A DNA stretch of 64,000 nucleotides. Source: Acidiphilium rubrum. GTDB taxonomy: Bacteria; Pseudomonadota; Alphaproteobacteria; Acetobacterales; Acetobacteraceae. A program made the position numbers and the translations under genes. The stretch spans positions 1 to 64,000 of the forward strand of contig NZ_FTNE01000006.1 in the NCBI RefSeq assembly GCF_900156265.1, read 5' to 3'. How positions within the stretch are numbered: position 1 is the first letter of the stretch; each line of letters opens with the position of its first letter. Positions 15,217 through 24,672 of the stretch are shown in pieces. The notes under the pieces were generated by a model. That model was not told the DNA's origin, ran no database searches, and worked only from the letters and a program-made list of their open reading frames with translations.

Positions 15217-16370
15217 ACGCGCCGCTCACCACCAAATTCTACCGGCCGCAATACGACCGCTCGTTCAGCTTCGCGAGCAAGCTGCTGCGGGTGAACTGGC
15301 TGTTCGTGCTGGCGTGCTGCGCGCTGGCGGGCATTGGCTATGCGGCGCTGTATTCGGCGGCGGGCGGGCATGGCCAGCCTTATGCGACGCCGCAGATCGA
15401 GCGGTTTTTTGCCTCGCTGTTGCTGATGATCGCGATTGCCATGATCGATATCCGGATTATCGCGAAATGCGCCTGGCCGCTGTATGGGCTGGGGATTGTG
15501 CTGTTGATCGCCGTGTGGAAATTCGGCCATGTCGGGCTTGGGGCGAAGCGCTGGCTCGATGTGGGGGGGGTGCATGTGCAGCCCTCGGAATTGATGAAGC
15601 TGTTTCTGGCGCTCGCGCTGGCATCGTGGTTTCAGCGGGCGACGCATGAGCGGGTGGGCAATCCGCTGTTCCTGATCCCGCCGGTGCTTGCGATTCTGGT
15701 GCCGGCGGCGCTGATCTTGAAGGAGCCGAACCTTGGCACCGCGGTGATCACCATGGCGATCGGCGGTTCGGTGCTGCTGGGGGCGGGCGTGCGGTGGTGG
15801 AAATTCGCCATCGTGATCGCGCTGGTGGCGATCATTGCACCCTATGCCTATAGCCATCTGCACGGGTATCAGAAGGAGCGTATTCTGACGTTTCTGCACC
15901 CCGGGCGCGATCCGCTGGGGGCGGGGTATAATATCATCCAGTCGAAGATCGCGCTGGGCTCGGGCGGGATGTGGGGGCAGGGGTTTTTGCACGGGACGCA
16001 GAATCAGTTGAACTTCCTGCCGGAGAAGCAGACCGACTTCGTGTTTACCATCATTGCGGAGGAATTCGGCTTTGCCGGCTCGATCGTGCTGCTGGGCGTG
16101 CTGTTCTCGATGGTGATGATGGCGATTTATACCGCGCTGCGGTGCCGCCACCAGTTCGGGCGGCTCGCGGCGCTGGGGATTGCGACCAATTTATTTCTTT
16201 ATTGTTTCGTCAATCTGGCGATGGTGATGGGGTTGATTCCGGTGGGCGGGGTGCCGTTGCCGTTGGTTTCCTACGGTGGCTCGGCGCTGACCGCGGTGAT
16301 GCTGGGGTTTGGCGTGCTGATGTCGATTCATGTGCATCGGGATGTCGAGTTTGCGGTGAGCGAGGAGTAG
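15213..16370 (+). CDS. rodA: SEDS-family peptidoglycan glycosyltransferase RodA
   Basis: 385 residues and about ten membrane helices. SEDS signatures include KRWLDVGGVHVQPSELMK (the catalytic-loop region), LKEPNLGTAVI, QSKIALGSGGMWGQG, TDFVFTIIAEEFGFAG and GGVPLPLVSYGGS near the C-terminus. It polymerises glycan strands with PBP2 as partner. It is translationally coupled to mrdA and is the last gene of the operon. Two T/A-stem inverted repeats follow within 120 bases. Confidence 0.95.
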   Translation: MNAPLTTKFYRPQYDRSFSFASKLLRVNWLFVLACCALAGIGYAALYSAAGGHGQPYATPQIERFFASLLLMIAIAMIDIRIIAKCAWPLYGLGIVLLIAVWKFGHVGLGAKRWLDVGGVHVQPSELMKLFLALALASWFQRATHERVGNPLFLIPPVLAILVPAALILKEPNLGTAVITMAIGGSVLLGAGVRWWKFAIVIALVAIIAPYAYSHLHGYQKERILTFLHPGRDPLGAGYNIIQSKIALGSGGMWGQGFLHGTQNQLNFLPEKQTDFVFTIIAEEFGFAGSIVLLGVLFSMVMMAIYTALRCRHQFGRLAALGIATNLFLYCFVNLAMVMGLIPVGGVPLPLVSYGGSALTAVMLGFGVLMSIHVHRDVEFAVSEE

Positions 16371-16375
16371 GAAGC

Positions 16376-16399
16376 GGTTCTTTTTTGTAAAAAAGAACC
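16376..16399 (-). repeat. T/A-stem inverted repeat, GGTTC/GAACC arms
   Basis: GGTTCTTTTTT and AAAAAAGAACC arms with a two-base loop, six bases after the rodA stop. The flanking AAAAAACTTTTATTC sits on the right, so the copy is in the inverted orientation. Confidence 0.75.
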
Positions 16400-16464
16400 A
16401 AAAAACTTTTATTCGTTTGGGGCAGGGGCGGTTTCACGGGCACAGATGAATGAAGTTTTTTTTG

Positions 16465-16490
16465 CTTCTTTTTTGTTCACAAAAAAGAAG
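16465..16490 (+). repeat. T/A-stem inverted repeat, six-base loop
   Basis: CTTCTTTTTT and AAAAAAGAAG arms around GTTCAC. It is the second copy between rodA and the convergent membrane-protein gene, in the opposite orientation to the copy at 16376. Confidence 0.75.
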
Positions 16491-16605
16491 ACTCTTCCTG
16501 CTGTGCGGCTTTTGTTTTGCCTATGTGGCTGATCGGGTCCGGCGAAATGGCATCCTGGCGGCCCAGCGTTGACGGCGGATGCGGCGTGGGGGCGGCTTGA
16601 GGGGT

Positions 16606-17001
16606 TCAGGGTGGTTGTGATCCGCTGAGCGCGTGCGCCGAGGAACTGGCCGGGCTGTTCATCGTGATGGATGCGTTGCCAGTGGTGCCCTGCATTGCGA
16701 GATCGAACCGGTTGACGCCGAACCAGATCAGCATGACCACGAGCCAGACCAGCAGACGCCGCCAGTTCCGCTCTTCGTGGGTGCGCAGCACGATCAGGTC
16801 GAGCCATACGAAATTGATGCACAGGAACAGGATCAGGACGGGCAAGGCGGTCAGCCCCCAGACGATCGGGGTACCCGCGCCGATCGGCAGGGACTGATCG
16901 CCCAACGGTGCCCAGAGCGCCGAGGCTAAAGTGAGGTAGATCATCAGGCCTGCGATATTCAGGCTGATGGCGTAGCGGGATTTGATCAATGCGGTGGCCA
17001 T
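16606..17001 (-). CDS. Hypothetical three-helix membrane protein
   Basis: 131 residues. Three hydrophobic segments are clear: ISLNIAGLMIYLTLASALWA, ALPVLILFLCINFVWLDLIVL and RLLVWLVVMLIWFGVNRFDL. The Ser/Gly/Ala-rich C-terminal tail carries no motif. It begins ten bases after the AmpG-like gene stop, so it is very probably the third gene of the transglycosylase / permease / membrane-protein run. The function is unknown. The context hints at cell-wall recycling (inference only). Confidence 0.7.
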   Translation of the reverse strand: MATALIKSRYAISLNIAGLMIYLTLASALWAPLGDQSLPIGAGTPIVWGLTALPVLILFLCINFVWLDLIVLRTHEERNWRRLLVWLVVMLIWFGVNRFDLAMQGTTGNASITMNSPASSSAHALSGSQPP

Positions 17002-17011
17002 GGTGCCTAGC

Positions 17012-18259
17012 TCACGGTGCGGCGATGGTGCGTGCCGGTGGATATTTGCGCAGAATCACCACCAGCACCAGGATCGCCGGCAGGGCTGAGACGATGGTGA
17101 ATTCGTAGAACCTGATCCAGCCGAGCGCCTGGGCGAGCACGCCGGACAGGCCGCCGACCGTGCGCAGGGCGACGGCGGCGACGGAGGACAGCAAAGCGTA
17201 TTGGGTTGCGGTGTAGTGCTTGTCGCACAGGCCGGAGAGATAGGTGATGAACGCGGCGTCCGAGATGCCCTGGGCGAAGGATTCCACCACGCTGACTACC
17301 AGCAGGATGTGCGGCAGGTGCGGGTGGAGACCGAGGACGGGGTACAGGCCGAGGGCGAGGGTCTGGAACAGCAGGGCGGCCATCAGCGCGGTGCCGACCC
17401 CGGCGCGGGCGACCAGCACGCCGCCGAGGGCGGTGCCGGCGAGCACCGCGACCAGGGCGGCCGGGCCGGTGGCGAGGGCGATGATCGCGCGGTTGAAGCC
17501 GAGATGGGTGTAATAGGGGGCGAGCATCACGCCGGCGAGGGCTTCGCCGAGGTAGAACAGCACGACGAAGGCGAGGATGACGGCGGCGCCGCGGCGCGAC
17601 CAGAATTCGGCGAGCGGGGCGATCACTGCATCGCGGAATCTTGCTGCGATCGATCCGGTATCGACGGTTTCGGGCGGGGCGGGTTCGGGGCAGAGCAGGG
17701 TGGTGGCGGCGCCGATCAGTTGCAGGGGGACCAGCAGGAGGATGGCTGCGTGCCAGCCGAGCGTGACCGACAGGGCGATGACGCCGGAGCCTGAGATCAG
17801 CATCGCGCCGCGATAGCCCCAGACGTAGCCGGCGGTGGCGGCCCCCTGCATCGTGAGCGGGAAGAACTCGATCCGCCAGGCATCGATCATGATGTCCTGG
17901 CTGGCCGACAGGAAGGCGACGATGCCGCCGAGGATCAGGGTGAGGGCGAGGTGATGCGCCGGGTGGGTCAGCGCGAGGCCGCCGATGGCGGCGGCGAGGC
18001 AGAGCTGGATCGGCAGGAGCCAGCCACGCCTGCGGCCCAGCGAGCGGAACGGTGGGGGCGGGCGGATCTGGTCGAGCGCGGGGGCCCAGAGGAATTTCAA
18101 TGAATAGGCGATGCCGAGATTGGTGGTGAAGCCGATGGCCGCGAGCGGCAGGTGCGCGCGGGCGAGCCAGAGCCGCAGGGTGAAGCCCGACAGGGCCAAA
18201 GGCAGGCCGGAGGAGAAGCCGAGGGCGGTGATCAGGGCGATGGGCAGGATGCGCTTCAT
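17012..18259 (-). CDS. ampG: AmpG-like muropeptide permease (MFS)
   Basis: 415 residues from ATG 18259 (MKRILPIALITALGF). About twelve membrane helices. AmpG features include GFSSGLPLALSGFTLRLWL, LGIAYSLKFLWAPALDQI, GRRRGWLLPIQL and LSASQDIMIDAWRIEFFP. It imports anhydro-muropeptides released by lytic transglycosylases for recycling. The gene directly upstream encodes a lytic transglycosylase, which supports the assignment. The open frame continues upstream through that gene in another frame; that part is a shadow. Confidence 0.88.
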   Translation of the reverse strand: MKRILPIALITALGFSSGLPLALSGFTLRLWLARAHLPLAAIGFTTNLGIAYSLKFLWAPALDQIRPPPPFRSLGRRRGWLLPIQLCLAAAIGGLALTHPAHHLALTLILGGIVAFLSASQDIMIDAWRIEFFPLTMQGAATAGYVWGYRGAMLISGSGVIALSVTLGWHAAILLLVPLQLIGAATTLLCPEPAPPETVDTGSIAARFRDAVIAPLAEFWSRRGAAVILAFVVLFYLGEALAGVMLAPYYTHLGFNRAIIALATGPAALVAVLAGTALGGVLVARAGVGTALMAALLFQTLALGLYPVLGLHPHLPHILLVVSVVESFAQGISDAAFITYLSGLCDKHYTATQYALLSSVAAVALRTVGGLSGVLAQALGWIRFYEFTIVSALPAILVLVVILRKYPPARTIAAP

Positions 18260-18315
18260 GCCGCCATTTGCCAGGGTGGGGCGTTGCCGCGTCAAGCACT
18301 TGATGGCGGTGCGGG

Positions 18316-18939
18316 TTATGGCGTGATGATGAGCGGCAGGTGGCCGTGCGGCGGGGCGAGGTGGATGACGTGGCGGTCGGCCGGAGCGAGAGTTGCGGCG
18401 GGCGTTGCGGCGATGCCGTGCCAGGCGGCGCTGACCAGGGCTGCGTAGGGTAGGCCGCGTGCCGGGGTGGCCGAGTGATAGGCGGCGGTCGCGGCGTGCC
18501 ATGAGCCGAGGCTTGCGTGCAGGCGGGCGAGGAATGCGGCGGCGTAGGCGGCGTTGGCGGCGGGGGTGAAACCTGTCGCGAGATCGGGGAAGGCATCGGG
18601 GTGGGCTTCGAGGTCGATCTGGAAACAACCGACGTCGATCGATTTTGCGCCGTTGGCCTCGGCGGTGCGGACGAAGCCAGCGGCATCGGCGGCGGTGGCG
18701 AACCAATGGCCTTGGCCATCGGCATCGACCGTGTCGGGCCACGCGGCTTTGGCGTTCCCTGGCCAGGCGCTGCGGCCGGATTCGACCACGCCGATCGCGG
18801 CGAGCAGGCCGGGCGGCAGGTTGTATTGGCGGGATGCGATGGCTGCGGCGGCGCGGCAGCCGCCGTCGGCGCGGGCGGTGTGGCCGGACAGGAGGATCAG
18901 ACCCAGGATCGCAACGGCACGGAGGACGACCGCGGTCAT
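18316..18939 (-). CDS. Lytic transglycosylase (SLT-like), exported
   Basis: 207 residues. A signal peptide (VVLRAVAILGLILLSGHTARA) is followed by a compact lysozyme-like domain: LPPGLLAAIGVVESGRSAWP carries the catalytic Glu in the ES motif, KSIDVGCFQIDLEAHPDAF is the GxxQI motif variant, and AAYAAAFLARLHASLGSWHAATAAYHSAT matches the AxxYN region with H in place of N. It cleaves glycan strands to anhydro-muropeptides in the periplasm. It is followed after 56 bases by the AmpG-like importer, so producer and importer of the same product sit in one unit. Confidence 0.85.
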   Translation of the reverse strand: MTAVVLRAVAILGLILLSGHTARADGGCRAAAAIASRQYNLPPGLLAAIGVVESGRSAWPGNAKAAWPDTVDADGQGHWFATAADAAGFVRTAEANGAKSIDVGCFQIDLEAHPDAFPDLATGFTPAANAAYAAAFLARLHASLGSWHAATAAYHSATPARGLPYAALVSAAWHGIAATPAATLAPADRHVIHLAPPHGHLPLIITP

Positions 18940-19093
18940 TTCTGACTCCGGTTTAATCGCGCGGTCAATTCTGCGCGGTTGTTCAGGGCCGACATTATCC
19001 CCAAGTCGTTACGGCACACTTAACCGTCGGGGTTTGATCTCGACATAAAACAGCCGTCACGCACTCCGACGTGATCGCAGGAAGGATTTTATC

Positions 19094-19924
19094 ATGCGTA
19101 CTCTTCTTATGGCAGGTTCAGCTTTGATGCTTTTGAGCGGCATCGCGCTCGCGCAGAATGCGCCGGCGAGCACGACCGGCGGACAGCCCGCGACCGCTGG
19201 GATGAACTCGACCGGCGTGACCGGTCAGGAGCCTGGCACATCGTCGGGCAACATGTCCGCCACGGCGGGTGGCATGGCCGCCCCGGACGCTGCCGGGACC
19301 GCGAAATCGACCACCGGCATGCAGACGATGCCGAAGCAGCGCCGCAGCACCATGACCAAGACGATGGGTCATTCAACCGGTATGATGCATCATAGCGCGA
19401 TGATGAACCACGGCATGGCGGGCGGCGGCATGATGCCGGAAAACGGCTCGGCCGGGCAGTATATGCACATGGCGCAGCAGGCGGTGATGGCGCACAACAA
19501 GACGCGCGCGACCGACGCGCTGGGCCGCGCCGAGACGGATTTGTTGACCAATTCCTACGTGCAGGGTTCGGTCAATGGCCCGATCAGCACGCCGGCGATT
19601 TCCGCCATCCGCGGCGCACGCAAGGCGGTGCGGGATGGTGATTATCATGGCGCATCGATGATGATCCACAAGGCGATGATGGATATGCATGGTGGCATGA
19701 TGAACAAGGGCGGCATGGGTTCGACGATGAACACGCCGGGCTCGATGTCCAACACCGGCATGGGTAACGGGTCGATGAACAACGGCGCCATGAACAATGG
19801 TGCGATGAATAATGGTGCGATGGGCAATGGGGCGATGGGCAGCAACGCGCAGCCTGGCCCCGGCGCGGCGCAGGGCAAGAAGGACAGCACCATGCACAAA
19901 CAGATGACCAATTCGTCGATGTAA
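19094..19924 (+). CDS. Exported Met/Gly/Asn-rich repeat protein
   Basis: 276 residues. A signal peptide (LLMAGSALMLLSGIALAQ) leads to a low-complexity Thr/Ser/Gly region. A Met/His cluster (residues 87-115: STGMMHHSAMMNHGMAGGGMM) follows, then a compact helical segment (residues 120-185). The Met-rich C-terminal region carries a run of near-identical NNGAM pentapeptides around residues 222-248. About 39 of 276 residues are Met by my count. Dense Met/His motifs in exported proteins often bind Cu(I) or Ag(I), but I recognise no family and no copper genes are adjacent. AGGAAGGA lies upstream of the ATG at normal spacing, and a good hairpin terminator follows, so it is probably a single-gene unit. 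Confidence 0.75.
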   Translation: MRTLLMAGSALMLLSGIALAQNAPASTTGGQPATAGMNSTGVTGQEPGTSSGNMSATAGGMAAPDAAGTAKSTTGMQTMPKQRRSTMTKTMGHSTGMMHHSAMMNHGMAGGGMMPENGSAGQYMHMAQQAVMAHNKTRATDALGRAETDLLTNSYVQGSVNGPISTPAISAIRGARKAVRDGDYHGASMMIHKAMMDMHGGMMNKGGMGSTMNTPGSMSNTGMGNGSMNNGAMNNGAMNNGAMGNGAMGSNAQPGPGAAQGKKDSTMHKQMTNSSM

Positions 19925-19952
19925 TCGACGCCTGCGACTGAAAACTGGCGGG

Positions 19953-19981
19953 AAGGGGCGGCCATGAGCCGTCCCTTTTTT
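19953..19981 (+). terminator. Rho-independent terminator
   Basis: GGGGCGGC (19955-19962) and GCCGTCCC (19968-19975) form an eight-pair stem with one G-U and a five-base loop, followed by six T. It lies 29 bases after the Met-rich gene's stop. Confidence 0.8.
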
Positions 19982-20069
19982 GCATATGCGAAGATCGCTC
20001 GTCCGATATGCTCGCTTTTGCGGTGCAAAACGTGTAGGAGGAGCCCGTTGAACCCCGAAAGACGATAAT

Positions 20070-21899
20070 ATGACCCAGAATATGCTGCGCAATGTCGCCA
20101 TCATCGCGCATGTCGACCATGGCAAAACCACGTTGGTGGATCAGTTGCTGAAGCAATCCGGCTCGTTCGGCGCGCATCAGCACGTCGCCGAGCGCGCGCT
20201 CGATCGGAACGATCTGGAGCGCGAACGCGGTATCACCATTTTGGCCAAATGCACCGCCGTGCAGTGGGGCGATGTGCGGTTGAACATTGTCGACACCCCT
20301 GGCCACGCCGATTTCGGCGGTGAGGTCGAGCGGATTCTGAACATGGTCGATGGCGTCGTCGTGCTGGTTGATGCCGCCGAGGGCGTGCTGCCGCAGACCA
20401 AATTCGTGGTCGGCAAGGCGCTGGCGCGCGGGTTGAAGCCGATCGTGGTGGTCAACAAGATCGACCGGCCGGATGCGCGGGCCGATGAAGTTCACAACGA
20501 AGTGTTCGACCTGTTCGCCGCCCTCGGTGCCAATGACGAGCAGCTCGATTTTCCGATGCTGTACGCTTCGGGCCGGCAGGGCTGGGCGACCGTGGCCCTC
20601 GATGGGCCGCGCGAGACGCTGAAGCCGCTGTTCGATTTGATTGTGAGCCATGTGCCGGCGCCGAATTTGCCGGAAGATGCGCCGTTCGCGATGGTCGTGA
20701 CGATTCTGGAGAGCGATAATTTCCTCGGACGCGTGCTGACCGGCCGGGTCGAGCAAGGGCGCGCCACCGTGAATATGCCGGTGCGGGTGATCAGCTTCGA
20801 TGGCCGAAGTGTGGAAACCGGCCGGCTGACCAAGCTGCTGGCGTTCCGCGGGCTCGAGCGCGTGCCGGTGGATGAAGTCTCCGCCGGCGACATCATTGCG
20901 GTCGCAGGCCTCAAGGAAGCGACCGTGCCGGACACCATCGGCGGCATGGAAATCACCGCGGCACTGCCGGCGACGCCGATCGATCCGCCGACGCTGTCGA
21001 TGACGTTCCGCATCAACGACGGTCCGCTGGCCGGGCGTGAAGGCAAGAAGGTCACGTCGCGCCAGATCAGGGAGCGGCTGTTCCGCGAGGCGGAAGGCAA
21101 TGTCGCGATCAAGGTGACGGATTCCAACGAGACCGAGGCGTTCGAGGTTGCCGGACGCGGCGAATTGCAGTTGGGCGTGTTGATCGAGCAGATGCGGCGC
21201 GAAGGGTTTGAACTCACCATCGGTCGTCCCCGCGTGTTGACGCGCGAGAACGAGGCGGGCGAGCGTGAAGAGCCGATGGAAGAAGTGCTGATCGATGTCG
21301 ATGAGCCTTATGCGGGCGTCGTGGTCGAGAAAATGTCGCGCCGCAAGGGCGAGTTGCAGGACATCCGCCCCTCCGGCGGCGGCAAGCAACGCCTGACGTT
21401 TCATATTCCGAGCCGTGGCTTGATCGGGTATCATGGCGAGTTCCTGACCGATACGCGTGGTTCGGGCGTGATGAACCGCCATTTCACCGGCTATGGTCCG
21501 TGGAAGGGTACGTTGGAGGGAAGGCGCAACGGCGCGCTGATTTCCAATTCCGATGGCGAGAGCGTGCAGTATTCGTTGTTCGCGTTGCAGGATCGTGGGG
21601 CGCTGTTCATCGGCGCCGGCGAGAAGGTTTATCTGGGGATGATCCTGGGCGAGCATTCGCGCGAGAACGACCTTGATATCAACCCGATCCGCGAGAAGAA
21701 GCTGACCAACATCCGCGCCGCCGGCAAGGATGAGGCGTTGCTGCTGATCCCGCCCCGCCGCCTCAACCTCGAACAGGCGATCGCCTATATCGAGGACGAT
21801 GAGTTGGTCGAGGTGACGCCGAGTGCGATCCGGCTGCGCAAGCGGCATCTGGACCCGCATTCGCGCAAGAAGGCCGATCGCGCGTTCGACGCGGCCTGA
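20070..21899 (+). CDS. typA: Translational GTPase TypA/BipA
   Basis: 609 residues, full length. G1 is [10 protein letters not shown] (residues 13-22), the switch region is [14 protein letters not shown]3 is [13 protein letters not shown], and G4 is [13 protein letters not shown]. The EF-G-like domains follow, with [22 protein letters not shown] and [22 protein letters not shown]. The C-terminal domain is complete. It binds the 70S ribosome and assists ribosome assembly and stress adaptation. Confidence 0.96.
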   Translation: MTQNMLRNVAIIAHVDHGKTTLVDQLLKQSGSFGAHQHVAERALDRNDLERERGITILAKCTAVQWGDVRLNIVDTPGHADFGGEVERILNMVDGVVVLVDAAEGVLPQTKFVVGKALARGLKPIVVVNKIDRPDARADEVHNEVFDLFAALGANDEQLDFPMLYASGRQGWATVALDGPRETLKPLFDLIVSHVPAPNLPEDAPFAMVVTILESDNFLGRVLTGRVEQGRATVNMPVRVISFDGRSVETGRLTKLLAFRGLERVPVDEVSAGDIIAVAGLKEATVPDTIGGMEITAALPATPIDPPTLSMTFRINDGPLAGREGKKVTSRQIRERLFREAEGNVAIKVTDSNETEAFEVAGRGELQLGVLIEQMRREGFELTIGRPRVLTRENEAGEREEPMEEVLIDVDEPYAGVVVEKMSRRKGELQDIRPSGGGKQRLTFHIPSRGLIGYHGEFLTDTRGSGVMNRHFTGYGPWKGTLEGRRNGALISNSDGESVQYSLFALQDRGALFIGAGEKVYLGMILGEHSRENDLDINPIREKKLTNIRAAGKDEALLLIPPRRLNLEQAIAYIEDDELVEVTPSAIRLRKRHLDPHSRKKADRAFDAA

Positions 21900-21915
21900 T
21901 CGGTTCCGGTTCCAG

Positions 21916-21941
21916 CCCCTTGCCTCATGTGTGGCAAGGGG
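21916..21941 (+). terminator. Hairpin after typA
   Basis: CCCCTTGCC and GGCAAGGGG form a perfect nine-pair stem with an eight-base loop, 16 bases after the typA stop. The T tract is weak (TGGTCGTTT), so termination is likely but not textbook. Confidence 0.6.
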
Positions 21942-22269
21942 TGGTCGTTTCGACTATCGTCATGCTATTTTGTCTTGGTGAAAGCCCCGGACTGTCATCG
22001 ATTTCCGGGAATTGGTTCCATTAAATGGAAATTTGTTTCATGCCCACGATGACCGAGCGACGGCCGCCATAGGTGCGCGCGCGTCGATCTCGTTGAGATC
22101 CCGCATGATTGCTGTTGATCCTGTGATGAGGGTCGGCTGACCGTTCCGGTTATGCCGATGCCGCGGGATTGATGATTCGATGGGCCCGCCGGCTGGCCGG
22201 CCCGATTCCTGACCCGGCATGACGTTCAGGCTCTCCTGTGTTGTCGGGTCCGCACGTATTAGGAATTCC
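21942..22269. other. Intergenic region upstream of the SulP gene
   Basis: No gene is seen. The 328 bases contain a perfect inverted repeat TTCCATT-A-AATGGAA (22016-22030) in an AT-rich spot, a possible operator for the sulP/usp unit. The remainder is GC-rich, with no riboswitch-like structure that I can recognise. The open frame from 22219 is an upstream extension of the transporter and lacks a ribosome site. Confidence 0.45.
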
Positions 22270-23751
22270 ATGTCTCTTTCCAGAATTCGGACCGAATGGT
22301 TCGGTAATGTCCGGGGCGATCTGCTTGCCGGCATGGTGGTGGCGCTCGCGTTGATCCCCGAGGCGATCGCGTTTTCGATTATTGCGGGGGTGTCACCGGT
22401 GGTCGGGCTCGATGCCTCGTTCTGCATTGCCATCGTGATCGCGTTTGCCGGCGGCCGGCCCGGGATGATTTCGGCGGCAACCGGGTCGGTCGCGCTGCTG
22501 ATGGTGCTGCTGGTCCGCCATTACGGGGTGCAGTATTTGTTCGCGGCGACGATCCTGACCGGGATATTTCAGATCGCCTTCGGCATGATGCGGCTTGCGG
22601 TCCTGATGCGTTTCGTGTCGCGGTCGGTGATCACCGGGTTCGAGAACGCGCTCGGCATTCTGATTTTCATGGCGCAGCTGCCGCAGCTGATCAACGTGAC
22701 CTGGCAGACCTATGCGATGGTTGCGGTCGGGCTGGTCATTCTGTACGGGCTGCCGCGTTTCACGCGGGTGGTGCCTTCGCCGCTGGTGGCGATTTTGGTG
22801 CTGACGCTGGCCGCCGTGTTCTTTCACATTCCGGTCCGCACCGTGGGCGACATGGGGCAGTTGCCGGATGGCCTGCCGCATCTGCTGATCCCCAACGTGC
22901 CGTTTACCTGGCATACGCTGATGATCGTGCTGCCGTTTTCGGTCTCGATGGCGCTGGTTGGTATTTTAGAGTCGATGATGACGACCAGCATCGTCGATGA
23001 CCTGACCGATACGCCGAGCAACCGCAATCGTGAAAACATGGGGCTCGGCCTTGCCAATATCGTGACCGGGTTTCTGGGCGGAATGGCCGGTTGCGCGATG
23101 ATCGGGCAGTCGGTCATCAACATCAAATCGGGCGGGCGGGGGCGGTTGTCGACGCTGTTTGCCGGCGTGTTCCTGCTGATCCTGATCGTGGTGCTCGGCC
23201 CGTGGCTGCGGGTGATTCCGATGGCGGCGCTGGTTGCGGTGATGATCATGGTTTCGATCGGCACGTTCAACTGGCGCTCGCTGCGCAATCTGCGCACCTA
23301 TCCGAAGAGTTCCAGCGTGGTGATGCTGGCGACCGTGGGCATTGTGGTCGCGACCAATAATCTCGCCGCCGGCGTGGGCGCGGGGGTGGTGTTGAGCGCT
23401 GTGTTCTTTGCGTTCAAGGTGGCGCAGCTGGTGCGGATCGATGGCGAACTGGCCGAGGATGGGACGCTGCGCGTCTATCGGGTGACCGGGCAGGTGTTCT
23501 TTGCCTCGACGGTGACGTTTGCCAACGCGTTCGATTTGAAGGAGGCGGTGGAGCGGGTGCGGATCGATCTGACCCATGCGCATTTCTGGGATATTTCGGC
23601 GGTCGAGTCGCTCGATAAAGTGGTGCTGAAGCTGCGCCGCAACGGCACGATGGTCGAGGTGATCGGGCTCAACGAAGCCAGTGCGACCATCGTTGATCGG
23701 CTCGCCGTTCACGACAAGCCGGACGCGCTGGCACTGCTGGACCATGGCTGA
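22270..23751 (+). CDS. SulP-family anion transporter with STAS domain
   Basis: 493 residues from ATG 22270, chosen for AGGA five bases before it. The transport core has the SulP start ([29 protein letters not shown]), [30 protein letters not shown], and about eleven helices. The C-terminal cytoplasmic STAS domain (from ~400: [18 protein letters not shown]...) contains [21 protein letters not shown]. SulP proteins carry sulfate, bicarbonate, dicarboxylates or molybdate; the substrate is not readable from sequence. It is followed after 13 bases by a universal stress protein gene with a strong ribosome site, a pairing that recurs in bacteria. Confidence 0.9.
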   Translation: MSLSRIRTEWFGNVRGDLLAGMVVALALIPEAIAFSIIAGVSPVVGLDASFCIAIVIAFAGGRPGMISAATGSVALLMVLLVRHYGVQYLFAATILTGIFQIAFGMMRLAVLMRFVSRSVITGFENALGILIFMAQLPQLINVTWQTYAMVAVGLVILYGLPRFTRVVPSPLVAILVLTLAAVFFHIPVRTVGDMGQLPDGLPHLLIPNVPFTWHTLMIVLPFSVSMALVGILESMMTTSIVDDLTDTPSNRNRENMGLGLANIVTGFLGGMAGCAMIGQSVINIKSGGRGRLSTLFAGVFLLILIVVLGPWLRVIPMAALVAVMIMVSIGTFNWRSLRNLRTYPKSSSVVMLATVGIVVATNNLAAGVGAGVVLSAVFFAFKVAQLVRIDGELAEDGTLRVYRVTGQVFFASTVTFANAFDLKEAVERVRIDLTHAHFWDISAVESLDKVVLKLRRNGTMVEVIGLNEASATIVDRLAVHDKPDALALLDHG

Positions 23752-23764
23752 GGGAGGATTGATC

Positions 23765-24616
23765 ATGAACCATATCATCGGCTGCCTCGACGGCTCGATT
23801 TATGCGGCCAGCGTGTGTGACCATGCGGCCTGGCTGGCGGCGCGGCTGGGCGGGGATGTTTCGTTGCTGCATGTGCTCGATCATCATCGGGAGCATGCTT
23901 CGGTGGCCAATTTCAGCGGCGCGATCGGGATCGATGCCAATGATGCGCTGATGGCCGAGCTGATCGAGAGTGAGGCGGCGCAGGCGCGGCTCGGCCTCGC
24001 GAAGGGGCGGGCGGTTTTGCAGGAGGGTGCGGCGCGTGTGCGGGCAGCCGGGGCGGCGGTTGCGACGACGCAGCGCCACGGCTCGCTGGTGGAGACGCTG
24101 ACCGCGCTGGAGACCGACGAGACGATCGTGGTGCTCGGCAAGCGCGGCGAGGCGGCGGATTTCGCGACGATGCATCTGGGTGCCAATCTGGAGCGGGTGG
24201 CGCGGGCGAGCCGATGCCCGGTGCTGGCAGCGGCGCGGGGGTTCAGGCCGATCGAGCGGGTGATCATTGCCCATGACGGCGGCGCCAGTATTCGCAAGGC
24301 GATGGCATTCGCCGCGCGATCGTCGCTGCTGCGGGGCATGGATGTGCAGATACTCGCGGTCGGGACAGCCGATGCGGCGCGTCACGCCCAGTTGGAGCAA
24401 GCGAGGGCGCAGGCCGAGGCCGGCGGCGCCCGGGTGAGCACGCGGATCGAGGCGGGTGAGCCTGAGATTGTGATCGCGCGGCTGGCCGAGAGCGAAAAAT
24501 TCGATCTGCTGGTGATCGGTGCCTATGGCCATTCGCGCATCCGCAGCCTGGTGATCGGCAGCACGACCACCGCCATGCTGCGATCATGCCGGATTCCGGT
24601 GCTGATGTTCCGCTGA
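23765..24616 (+). CDS. Tandem-domain universal stress protein
   Basis: 283 residues forming two UspA-like domains. The second (from ~155, ERVIIAHDGGASIRKAM) ends with GAYGHSRIRSLVIGST, an intact ATP-binding G-2x-G-9x-G-S/T motif. The corresponding part of the first domain (GKRGEAADFATMHLGAN) is degenerate, with Ala-Asn after the last Gly, so only the C-terminal domain is expected to bind ATP. GAGGGAGGA lies upstream of ATG 23765. It is co-transcribed with the SulP transporter and may regulate it (inference). Confidence 0.88.
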   Translation: MNHIIGCLDGSIYAASVCDHAAWLAARLGGDVSLLHVLDHHREHASVANFSGAIGIDANDALMAELIESEAAQARLGLAKGRAVLQEGAARVRAAGAAVATTQRHGSLVETLTALETDETIVVLGKRGEAADFATMHLGANLERVARASRCPVLAAARGFRPIERVIIAHDGGASIRKAMAFAARSSLLRGMDVQILAVGTADAARHAQLEQARAQAEAGGARVSTRIEAGEPEIVIARLAESEKFDLLVIGAYGHSRIRSLVIGSTTTAMLRSCRIPVLMFR

Positions 24617-24672
24617 CGCGGGCCGGGTTGGCGAGGTTCCGCGCGTCGCCGGTCGGCGTGGGTGATCGGCGG

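Noticed and set aside
19759..19848. Tandem near-identical units that could suggest a CRISPR or VNTR
   Set aside because: The units are 15 bases, in frame, and encode NNGAM pentapeptides within the Met-rich protein; there are no spacers.
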